Shown here: positions 6,771 through 15,300 of the stretch, in pieces
Position numbering within the stretch: the first letter of the stretch is position 1
Layout of the letters: the number at the start of each line of letters is the position of its first letter
Origin: a bacterium
Lineage (GTDB): Bacteria > UBA10199 > 2-02-FULL-44-16 > JAAZCA01
NCBI GenBank assembly: GCA_021810905.1
Contig: JAJZQH010000002.1
Span: 186,001-250,000, forward strand
Reading direction: 5' to 3'
Length of the DNA: 64,000 bases
Position numbers and translations under genes: made by a program
The notes under the pieces: model-generated
Told to the model about the DNA's origin: nothing
The model's database searches: none
The model's input: only the letters and a program-made list of their open reading frames with translations

Positions 6771-9278
6771 ATGGCTTCCCTATTAGATGAGATCATCTCC
6801 TCCAGGCCTTTTGTCTTTGACGGCGCCATGGGCACAATGCTGGCGTCGCTTGGCGGGGCTGCCGCATGCAATGAAGAGCTCTGCATTTCGAATCCCCGCA
6901 TAGTCGCGGAAGTTCATCGCGCTTATTTTGAGGCCGGCTCGGATGCCGTGACCACGAACACGTTCGGCGCCTCGCGCGTCGTGCTCGCCGATCACGGTCT
7001 GGCTGATCGCGTGCGGGAGATCAACCTTGCCGCGGTTGCAATCGCCAGGGATGAGGCAGGGAGGGTGAAGGGACGCAAGTGCCTCGTGGCCGGCGAACTC
7101 GGCCCGACCTCCAAATTGCCTACGCTCGGGCACATCAGCTTTGAAGAACTGTTTTCAGCCTATGTGGAACAGACGACGGCGCTTTTGGATGGCGGCGTGG
7201 ACATGTTCGTGATCGCTACATGCCAGGACGCGCTGCAGGCAAAGGCGGCAGCTGCGGCAGTGCGCACAGTGCAGGCGCAGAGGGACCTCGACCTCCCCAT
7301 TCTCATCTCGATGACGATAGAGCAGGTCGGTACCATGCTGCTCGGAACCGAGCTCCAGGCCGCGCTCGCCGCCGTTGCGCCGTACCGTCCGGCCGCGTTT
7401 GGCATCAACTGCGCGACGGGCCCCGAAGCGATGGAAGAGCACATCGCAGCGCTGGCCGAGGATTCCGCGTTCCCGATCATATGCCGGCCAAACGCGGGCA
7501 TGCCGCAGAACGTCGGAGGCCGCCCGGTCTATCCGCTTTCGCCGGACGATTTCGGCAAAACGCTTGCTGAATATACGAGGCGATTCGGGATCTCGATCGT
7601 TGGCGGCTGCTGCGGAACAACGCCCGCTCATATTGCGGCGCTGGTAAAACAACTTCGGCCGGCAACGCCAGCAAAGCAAGCAAGGCGTAAAAGGCCCGAT
7701 ATGGTTTCGTCGCTTTATACCGCGGTGAGCCTGGATCAGGAACCGAAGCCGTTCATTATAGCCGAGCAGACCAACGTTAACGGGTCGAAAAAATTCCGCG
7801 AGCTGCTCCTTGCGGATGACTTCGATGCGATGGCAGAAGTGGGCAGGAAGGCGGCGGACGGGGCGCACGCCCTCGACGTCTGCGTGGCGTATGCAGGCCG
7901 CAGCGAGGCCGACGACATGGCCGAGCTGGTTCGAAGGCTGACGCTTAAGGCCGACGTAGCTCTCATGATAGATTCTACGAGCCCTGTCGCCATCGAATCA
8001 GCGCTGTCGCGAATTGCGGGCCGTTCGATCATCAATTCGATCAACCTGGAGGACGGTGGCGCGAAGGCGAGCAAGGCGCTAGCCCTCGCCGCGCGCTACG
8101 GAGCCGCCGTTGTGGCGCTTGCCATAGACGAACAAGGCATGGCGCGCACCGCAGACGCAAAGTTCGCTGTTGCAAAGCGGCTCGTAAATATTGCCGCCGA
8201 ATCCGGGCTTGATGCGCGCGACCTGCTGGTGGACCCGCTCACCTTCACGCTGGCCAGCGGAGATCCGAGCCTCAAGACCGCGGCAATCGAGACGCTCAAT
8301 GCGATAACTGTGATCAAGCGCGAGATCCCCGGCGTGCGCACGCTGCTCGGCGTGAGCAATATATCCTACGGCCTGCCGCCGCACGGCAGGCAGATGCTTA
8401 CGAGCGTATTCCTCAATCGCGCAATAGAGGCGGGGCTCGACGCCGCCATAATAAATCCCCTCAGGGTTACGCCTCTGGATCGAATTCATCCTGACGCGGT
8501 AAAGCTCTGCATGCGGCTGATAGACGATGACGATTCAGAGGGCGATCCTCTGGCCATGTTCCTGGAATACATCTCAGGCGAGCAGACTCAGGAGGATTCC
8601 ACCGAGTGGATCGAACCCGCTACTCCCGCTGAGGCCGTGAGAAGCCGCGTTATCGAGGGGAGCCGAGAGATGCTCTCCGAACTGGTCTCCGCGCTGCTCG
8701 AGGAGATGAGCCCGTCCGACGCAATCAACAAGGTGCTTTTGCCCTCTATGCAGGAGGTGGGACAGCGTTTCGGCGCCGGCCGCATGCCTCTGCCGTTCGT
8801 GCTCCAGTCAGCCGAGGTCATGCGCGCGGCGATAGATCTCATCTCCCCGCATATGAAGGCCCACGAGCGCGTGCATCGCGCGACGATCGTGCTGGCGACG
8901 GTTCGCGGAGACGTGCACGACATCGGCAAGAATCTCGTGGAGGCGATACTGGCCAACAACGGCTTCCGCGTAATCAATCTCGGAATCAGGCAGCCGGCCT
9001 CCGCGATTATCGAGGCTGCCAGGGCTCAGAAGGCAGACGCCATAGGGCTTTCCGGGCTGCTCGTCTCATCGACCGAGGTGATGCGCGAAGACCTGGCGCT
9101 CTTTCGCGAGGCAGGGCTTAGCGTGCCCGTGCTGTGCGGCGGGGCGGCGCTAACGCAAAATTTCGTCGATGAGGTCCTGGCCCGGGCCTATGGGGGCGAC
9201 GTGAGCTATTGCGCGGATGCGTTCGCGGGGCTTAGCGAGATGGAAAGGATCGCAAAGAAATATTCCCCTCCTTTGTAA
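6771..9278 (+). CDS. metH: Cobalamin-dependent methionine synthase, catalytic and cobalamin-binding part
   Basis: 835 residues. Transfers a methyl group from 5-methyltetrahydrofolate through cobalamin to homocysteine. Domains in order: homocysteine-binding barrel, about 1-290, with DGAMGTML and zinc ligands in NCATGP and GGCCGTTP; pterin-binding barrel, about 320-590, with EQTNVNGSKKF; helical cobalamin cap, about 620-710; and B12-binding Rossmann domain with DVHDIGKNLV, whose His replaces the lower cobalamin ligand. The reactivation domain that normally completes MetH (about 1200 residues) is absent and is encoded by the next gene. The last residues SPPL and the TAA stop come from a palindromic repeat (9263-9347), so the C-terminus has been remade by that insertion. 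Confidence 0.93.
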   Translation: MASLLDEIISSRPFVFDGAMGTMLASLGGAAACNEELCISNPRIVAEVHRAYFEAGSDAVTTNTFGASRVVLADHGLADRVREINLAAVAIARDEAGRVKGRKCLVAGELGPTSKLPTLGHISFEELFSAYVEQTTALLDGGVDMFVIATCQDALQAKAAAAAVRTVQAQRDLDLPILISMTIEQVGTMLLGTELQAALAAVAPYRPAAFGINCATGPEAMEEHIAALAEDSAFPIICRPNAGMPQNVGGRPVYPLSPDDFGKTLAEYTRRFGISIVGGCCGTTPAHIAALVKQLRPATPAKQARRKRPDMVSSLYTAVSLDQEPKPFIIAEQTNVNGSKKFRELLLADDFDAMAEVGRKAADGAHALDVCVAYAGRSEADDMAELVRRLTLKADVALMIDSTSPVAIESALSRIAGRSIINSINLEDGGAKASKALALAARYGAAVVALAIDEQGMARTADAKFAVAKRLVNIAAESGLDARDLLVDPLTFTLASGDPSLKTAAIETLNAITVIKREIPGVRTLLGVSNISYGLPPHGRQMLTSVFLNRAIEAGLDAAIINPLRVTPLDRIHPDAVKLCMRLIDDDDSEGDPLAMFLEYISGEQTQEDSTEWIEPATPAEAVRSRVIEGSREMLSELVSALLEEMSPSDAINKVLLPSMQEVGQRFGAGRMPLPFVLQSAEVMRAAIDLISPHMKAHERVHRATIVLATVRGDVHDIGKNLVEAILANNGFRVINLGIRQPASAIIEAARAQKADAIGLSGLLVSSTEVMREDLALFREAGLSVPVLCGGAALTQNFVDEVLARAYGGDVSYCADAFAGLSEMERIAKKYSPPL

Positions 9279-9347
9279 GGAGGGGATAGGGAAGGTAGAT
9301 CTTGATCTACCACTCCCTTACCCTCCCCTTACAAAGGGGAGGGAATT
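9263..9347. repeat. Palindromic repeat E, copy 1, at the metH split
   Basis: Long near-perfect palindrome: CCCCTCCTTTGTAAGGAGGGG and a GGTAGATC..GATCTACC centre, closing with CCCCTTACAAAGGGGAGGG. Closely matches 34195-34273. It supplies the metH stop codon and a Shine-Dalgarno-like GGGGAGGG for the next gene. Confidence 0.9.
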
Positions 9348-9354
9348 GATTATT

Positions 9355-10077
9355 ATGACTACACCTCCATTCTTCAATACAAGAGTTCTTCCAGACATCC
9401 CTATTGAGGAAGTTGAGAAACTCATAGATCACGAGGCACTCTTTGCAGGGCGCTGGCAGCTGAGGCAGGGCGCCGACGCGGCGCAATGGGAGAGGATGAG
9501 GCGCGAAAAAGCGGAACCGATACTGGCGCGCCTCATGTCCGGCCCGCGCTCCAGCGGCATGATGACCCCTAAGCTCGTGTACGGTCATTTCAAATGCTGC
9601 AAGCTCGGCAACGGCCTCGTTGTAGAAGGCGGCACGCGCTCATTCAAGTTTGATTTCCCGAGGGAGAGGCAGCTTCCGCATCGCTGCCTTGCGGATCTCT
9701 TTGACGCTGGTTTTATCACGATGCAGGTTGCGACCGTTGGCGACGGCGCGGCAAAGGCAGCTGCAGAGCGGTTTGCAGCGGGAATGTACGCAGAGGCGTT
9801 CTACATCAAGGGGCTTGCCGCGGCACTTGCCGAGGCCACAGCGGTCTACGGACACGTGCTGATACGCGAGGAGCTTGGCGTTGCGGTCGATGCAGGGGAA
9901 CGCTTTAGCCCCGGCTATCCTGTTTTTCCAGACCTCATGGACCAGCGCAAGATATTCGCGCTGCTAGCCCCCTCGCGCATAGGAGTTGCGCTCACCGAGA
10001 CGTGCCAGATGGTTCCTGAATATTCCACGTCAGCGATCATATCGATAGATCCGAAGGCCGAGTACTTCAGGCCGTGA
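9355..10077 (+). CDS. Stand-alone MetH reactivation domain (SAM-binding)
   Basis: 240 residues, matching the MetH activation domain that binds S-adenosylmethionine and re-methylates oxidised cob(II)alamin. Key motifs: TPPFFNTRVLPDIPIEEV at the N-terminus as in the linker of intact MetH; RFSPGYPVFPD, the SAM-binding RxxxGYP motif; IGVALTETCQMVPEYSTSA; and a terminal PKAEYF. The start at 9355 begins exactly at the domain border, and GGGGAGGG of repeat E lies about ten bases upstream. It is in a different frame from metH, so it is a separate protein unless ribosomes shift frame within the repeat. It must work in trans on the metH product. Confidence 0.88.
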   Translation: MTTPPFFNTRVLPDIPIEEVEKLIDHEALFAGRWQLRQGADAAQWERMRREKAEPILARLMSGPRSSGMMTPKLVYGHFKCCKLGNGLVVEGGTRSFKFDFPRERQLPHRCLADLFDAGFITMQVATVGDGAAKAAAERFAAGMYAEAFYIKGLAAALAEATAVYGHVLIREELGVAVDAGERFSPGYPVFPDLMDQRKIFALLAPSRIGVALTETCQMVPEYSTSAIISIDPKAEYFRP

Positions 10078-10084
10078 CAGATAC

Positions 10085-10250
10085 ATGGCACGCATCGTCC
10101 GTCGCATTCGTCTCGCTACCGCTCGTCGCCTCAAACGCCGGCTCCTCGCTGGGCTTTCGTCGGCCGGGTCTATTAGAGGCTGCTGAATCCGGCCTCCTCG
10201 AGCCCCGCTACGACGAATGCGACGGACGATGCGTAGCGATGTATACAAAT
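10085..10250 (-). repeat. Variable-arm palindrome F, copy 1
   Basis: Perfect 23-bp inverted arms (10090-10112 with 10212-10234) enclose a core about 100 bases long. On the minus strand the core reads AGCCGGCGTTTGAGGCGA and GAGGAGGCCGG. It is homologous to the cores at 12161-12308 and 16579-16727, whereas the arms are unrelated in sequence. Confidence 0.88.
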
Positions 10251-10310
10251 ACGATGGGCGATAAGATACCTCCTTGACACCATCTCTCTATAGGATAGCC
10301 ATTGAACTCG

Positions 10311-11663
10311 ATGGCTTCCAATCCAGAAACAGCAGAGCGTCCTGCGCGCGACTCGGCGCCGGATTTGACATCCAGGCGCGTAGTTGTCGTTGGCGGGGGT
10401 ATCGCCGGACTCACTGCCGCTTACTACCTCAAGAAGCGCGGTGCGTCGGTTGAGCTCATTGAGCGCGAGCCCTCTGTCGGTGGCATGGTGCGCAGCTCGC
10501 TGCGTGACGAACGCTACATCGTCGAGCTGGGTCCCCAGGCCTTCGCTTCGTCGTCAGATGCAATATCTTCGCTCGCGCGCGAACTATCCATCAATAATCT
10601 GATAGCAGGCGACGCCGGCGTCCCGTCCGAGAGATATGCATTCAGCAAAGGGCGGATACAGAAAGTCCCAGTCGGAGCGCTTTCGTATCTGAAAAGCGCG
10701 CTCGTTCCCGGGATTTCTAAATTCAAGGCGTTGAAGACGCGTTTTCTCTCGAAGGATGAAGAACCGTCGGGCTCTCTCGCTTCGTTCGTGAGCAGGCGCT
10801 TCGGTTCGATACCGCCCGAGGTATTGCTCGATCCATTCACGTCAAACGCGTGGGCCTGCGATTGTGAAAAAATCGAGGCTCAGGGCGCCGCGGCTTCGCT
10901 GGGCACGCGCATGCCGGGGCTGCTCTCTTTCAAGTGGGGCATGGGCACTCTCACGGCAAGGCTAGAGGAAATCCTGCGCGGTTCTATTCGTACGGGGCTC
11001 TGTGCGAGCGCCATAGAGCGCAACCCCGCTGGCGGATTCTGCGTGCTGATGGATCATGGCCGAAAGGCGCTTGATGCGGACGCCGTTATCCTGGCAACTC
11101 CGTCGCACGTTGCGTCGCAGCTGGTCGGAGCGATCGACGCCGGCATGGGATCTAAGCTTTCGGAGATTTCATACGTACCCCTTGCCGTGGCGCATCTTTC
11201 GTTCAAGGCAGCCGACATACCGACTCCTCTCGAAGGCGCGGGTTTCGTGGTGCCGAGGAGCGAGGGGTCAAGACTTCTTGCTGCCGTATTTCCCTCCAAG
11301 CTCTTTCCGGGCCGCTGTCCTTCCGGTGAGGAGATGATAGCATGCTATGCCGGAGGCGCGCTCGACGAGAGTGCCGTGGAGCTCTCCGATTCCGAATTGA
11401 TCGAAATCGCAACTGCAACGCTGAACGCGGCGCTTGGCATCACAGGGAAGCCTCGCTTCAGCTATGTCAAACGCTGGCTCCACGCGGTGCCGCAGTTCAC
11501 GATGGGACATGCGTCGCGCATCTCAGAAATAGAAAAGGCCTTGGAATCTGCGCCAGGTTTATTCCTCACGGGCGGATACGTTGCGGGGCCCACGATGGCG
11601 AACGCCATCCTCCACGCGCGCGGCACAGCAAACCGCTCGACCGCATTCCTGAAAACTCTTTAA
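10311..11663 (+). CDS. hemY: Protoporphyrinogen/coproporphyrinogen oxidase, HemY type
   Basis: 450 residues from the ATG at 10311 (a TTG at 10302 is possible). An FAD-dependent oxidase of late haem synthesis that oxidises the porphyrinogen ring. Evidence: N-terminal dinucleotide-binding VVVVGGGIAGLTAAYYL, EREPSVGGMVRS, the LGPQAF motif typical of PPO, DPFTSNAWACD (like DPF..GVYAGD), and the C-terminal FAD motif LFLTGGYVAGPTMANAI. Length fits the 430-480 residues of the family. The unusual Asn-Ala-Trp in place of the common Gly-Val-Tyr suggests some divergence. No haem neighbours are visible here; it stands alone between two variable-arm palindromes. Confidence 0.85.
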   Translation: MASNPETAERPARDSAPDLTSRRVVVVGGGIAGLTAAYYLKKRGASVELIEREPSVGGMVRSSLRDERYIVELGPQAFASSSDAISSLARELSINNLIAGDAGVPSERYAFSKGRIQKVPVGALSYLKSALVPGISKFKALKTRFLSKDEEPSGSLASFVSRRFGSIPPEVLLDPFTSNAWACDCEKIEAQGAAASLGTRMPGLLSFKWGMGTLTARLEEILRGSIRTGLCASAIERNPAGGFCVLMDHGRKALDADAVILATPSHVASQLVGAIDAGMGSKLSEISYVPLAVAHLSFKAADIPTPLEGAGFVVPRSEGSRLLAAVFPSKLFPGRCPSGEEMIACYAGGALDESAVELSDSELIEIATATLNAALGITGKPRFSYVKRWLHAVPQFTMGHASRISEIEKALESAPGLFLTGGYVAGPTMANAILHARGTANRSTAFLKTL

Positions 11664-11686
11664 TTTAATCCCGCGAAAAAAATAAA

Positions 11687-12097
11687 TCAGCCGAGCGCCA
11701 CCGCTGCGGCCTTGATGAACGGATAGGCGCGCTCAGTCGCGAGCCCCAGGCCAAACCACAGCGGCGCATCGGCGATGCGGATGAGCCCGCCAAGCGAACC
11801 CTTTCCAGAATAATTCCACGGGCACGCATTCAGGCGTGAGAGCCCCAGCCCGGCGAGATATTGCACGACAAAGAACGCGGCCATGTATACGGCGCCCCTG
11901 CCGTACCACGGCATCGAAGAGACTCTCATGGCGATCAAAGGAAAGAGGATCGCGCCGAGACCGCAGAGAGGAAAGAGCACGAGCGACGCCTCCCCATTGA
12001 GGTCCAGCCTACGGGCGACGATAGATTTTTTGGCCACCGTGATAATAAGCGAGGCCAGAAGTCCCAGCATCCCGAAGAGCAACAAGCGTATTATCAT
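11687..12097 (-). CDS. Small integral membrane protein (putative ABC-transporter type IV / CmpB-like)
   Basis: 136 residues. GGAGGG lies five bases before the ATG at 12095-12097, which decides the start. It has about four hydrophobic segments. The C-terminal part, CPWNYSGKGSLGGLIRIADAP followed by LWFGLGL, looks like the W.YS...NL.G.I...APLWF signature of the 'putative ABC-transporter type IV' membrane family. That family has no firmly known function, and no ATPase gene is adjacent. Transcribed towards hemY, convergent with it; a variable-arm palindrome lies just upstream. Confidence 0.7.
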   Translation of the reverse strand: MIIRLLLFGMLGLLASLIITVAKKSIVARRLDLNGEASLVLFPLCGLGAILFPLIAMRVSSMPWYGRGAVYMAAFFVVQYLAGLGLSRLNACPWNYSGKGSLGGLIRIADAPLWFGLGLATERAYPFIKAAAVALG

Positions 12098-12160
12098 TAA
12101 TCCCTCCGCTGAAAGAACCGTCCAACAACGCGTCGTAATAATTTTCGGGTTACACCTGGC

Positions 12161-12308
12161 AATGCGGTTGAGCCCGAGCACATTCCGAGGTGCTCGGAGG
12201 ACGCCGCTTTCTAAGCCTCTAATAACGCGGCGTCCGGAGGGCAGCCGAGGAGCCGGCGTCTGAGGCGACGAAGGCGTACCTCGGAATGTGCTCGGGCTCA
12301 ACTGCATT
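12161..12308 (+). repeat. Variable-arm palindrome F, copy 2
   Basis: Perfect 25-bp arms (12167-12191 with 12278-12302), extending to 31 bp with one mismatch. Inside is an inner stem GGACGCCGC..GCGGCGTCC and the family motif AGCCGGCGTCTGAGGCGA. The inner stem differs from that of copies 1 and 3 on both sides at once. Confidence 0.9.
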
Positions 12309-12325
12309 ATCGCGTTTTGCCCGAG

Positions 12326-15300
12326 CTAGTTTTTTCTCGCGTTGCTCGCCTGTCGCATGCGCTCCATGAAGGCCTCCAGCCGCATGCGGTTGTGCGTGGG
12401 CTTTAGTCCCTCGTAGATCAACGTGAGCTTCGGTATGTGCGGCCAGTCCTTGTCGATCTGCGCCAGCACCGAGCCGACTACGAGTCCGTAAGTGCAGTGG
12501 AAAGTTATGACACTTATGATTCCGTCCGCTCCGGCGTGCAGCTGTTCGAGGATCGCCGCAACAGAACCGGTGAGGCCCGCGGGAAGTTTCATGTCCATGT
12601 ATGGCGCGAGAAGGCGCTTCGCGCGTTTGAAATCCAGCGGCACCTCATAGTCGAGGTCGTTGCTGAATATTTCGCGCACCTCGCGCTCCAGCTTCCCCAC
12701 CAACCCGCGTAATACGAGCGCCTGCGCAAGGTTGCCGACGTTGCGATGGCGTATTGCCGCACCGGTGCGCTGGCGCGATTCGTATTTGACGAATTCGGTC
12801 ATGGTCGGAGGAATCATAACCACTCCTCCCATGCGCTCTATGTCGCGGAAGAGATCCGCGTTGGCGAAGTCGCAGATGCGCGTATAGTAGTCACCTGTTA
12901 TTCCGATCTTCACGCGTTTATTCGTCCTGTCGACTGCAACTTCCGCGAGCTTATTCCTTGCGGCGGAGAGCCCGTCCACCGGTCTGCCCTCGTGGATGTG
13001 CTTCATCAGGATCTCGAGCGCGATCGCGTTGGCGCGATCGGCGGAGCCCGGCTCCTTTTCGTATGCCCTGCGCTCCAGGTGCATCTGCATGAGAAAATCC
13101 ATGCCGCGCATCATTCGCCAGTATGCGCACAGCGATCTCAGATAAGACCATCCCGCAGCTTTGCCAGCCGATGCCATCACGTCTTCAACGCGAGTGAAAA
13201 TGGGCAGGTCCACGCCCGCGCGCTCGGCAGCGAGCCGCATCTGTGCGCCGAACTGCGCTACCCGGCACGTGCCTGCCTCCGGCATGTAATAACATACGTC
13301 GGACTTCCCCTTTTCGCGCATGGCCACTTTGAGGTAATCGCCCAGCATGAGCACGTATGGGTGGCATTCGCCGCTTCCGGAATACAGCGCTCCGAGGCGT
13401 GCAGACTCGTCGTCCGGCAGGGGCGTTAGCTCGGCGTCGAGTCCCAGCGAGCGGATCGCCGCGGCGAAAGCGAGGCTGTGCGCGGAGAAGTTGGGCATGT
13501 ACACGCGGCGCATGCCGCGCGGCGGAACAAACGGGCTGCGCGTCCGATTTTCAACAGCGGGTGCGTCCGCGATAGAATCGAGAAAAGCCTCGATGCGCGT
13601 CTCAAGGCCTACGGCGGAGCTGTGTTCATCTACCTCAAGTATCAACATCGGCTTTTTCCCGACGATGTCGCGCACAAAACTTGTTGTGAACGAATCCGGT
13701 CCACAGCCGAAGCTCGTTATCATCACTGTGTAGAGGTTTTCGGTTTTAGCGGCTATCTGTGCGGCAGCGAGTATCTCCTTGCCGTGCGACCAGAACATCG
13801 TGCGATAAGCCGCCGAGTATGCGCCGGAGTCGTCTACCAGCATGTCCTGTGTGAGCACCACTTCGCCGCGTGATTCGAGAAGTTCCGCCGCTCCGAGCGA
13901 GAGCCTCTTGTCGCATACGTTATAATCCTTACCCAGGATCACAAATGCGCGCGGAATTCCGCCATTCTTGATCTCAGCGAGCGTGCGCCGTCCAATGCGC
14001 GAGAGCTCGGAGCGGACGTTTTGCAGCTCTTGCACGGCGGATTTCCAAGCCTTGCGCCCCGCGCTGCGTGCGTGTCCCAGCTTCGAAGCGAGATTCTCCA
14101 TCTCGCGCGCCTCGCTTCTCGGGTCCAGCTTCCAGTTGACGACGGGATTGAGTATGGGCGTCGATACGACAGGCCGCGCGAGTTCCGAAAGCCCCTGGAC
14201 GTAGGGACAATGCGCGGTATCCTTATTGTGCGAATCCCTGCCCGTTATCACGAACGACGGGACGAATATGAAATCCACACCCTTTGACTCGAGCCACTGC
14301 AGGTGCGAGCAGAACGCTTTTATAGGCAGGCAGGTCTCGACTACCAGGCGTTTGAGACCTTCCGAGAGGATCGCGCTGTCCGTTGGAGGCGAGAGCACGA
14401 CTTCGCAACCCAGCGATTCGAAGAACGTGCGCCACGCCGGAAACATGTCGAACGCAAACATGGCGCGCGGGATTCCGACGCGCACTCGTGCGTTCGTAAC
14501 GTCGTGCGTTGGTACGTTCGTGCGTTCGTGCGCTCGCAAAACCTGTCCAGATTTACGATCGCACGAGAGTACGATCGCACCAACGCACGGCGTGTCGCCG
14601 AACATGAGCCGTTCGCGCCGCTTCAAAAGCGACTCTCCGCAGCGGGTTGGCTGCTTCGTATCAGTATCCCACTTTCCGCATCTGCCTCCGAATTTCAGCG
14701 GCTCGTCGCCGCCGGTCACGGTGATCGTGCAGCGGTTCGGGCATTCCTCGCAGATTTCCCGTCGCAACTCCATCGAAGCCGCGTTCTCCATGGAGAAGCG
14801 GCTCTCCGCGAACTTTCCCGAGCGCCGCGCATCCATCGCGGCTATCGCCACTCCTATGGCGCCGGAGATGCAGCCCTCCGCCGATGTGTTCACTCGCCGA
14901 GAAAGAGATTTCTCAAGCGCCGATACAACAGCACGATTTTTGGCGACACCTCCGAGGAAGAGAACGCGCTCGCCGATAGCGTGGCCGGATATGACCTTTT
15001 CGGAATAATTAGCGACAACGCTCATCGCCAGCCCGGCCACGAGATCGCGCCTGGAAAATCCTCGCTGCTGCTGAGAGACGAGGTCCGATTCCATGAATAC
15101 GGTGCAGCGCGCGCCGAGTTCTGCGGGATGTTCGCTCGAAAAAGCCAGATCCGAAAATTCCCGATCGAGCTCTATTTCCAGGCGAGCGGCCTGCTCCTGT
15201 AGAAACGCGCCGGTACCGGCGGCACAGACGCGGTTCATCGCAAAGTGCACGGGCCTGGTTCCATCGAGCCTCATGAACTTCGCATCCTGACCGCCGATTT

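Noticed and set aside
9217-9355. Programmed frameshift joining metH to its reactivation domain
   Set aside because: The frames do overlap, but no slippery heptamer plus stem of the usual type is seen at the right place, and a clean start with ribosome site follows; left as a possibility only.
10274-10302. TTGACA before hemY as a sigma-70 promoter
   Set aside because: No acceptable -10 box at 16-18 bases.
12168-12307. N-terminal extension of the membrane protein gene through palindrome F
   Set aside because: A GGAGGG ribosome site directly precedes the ATG at 12097, and the extension is not protein-like.
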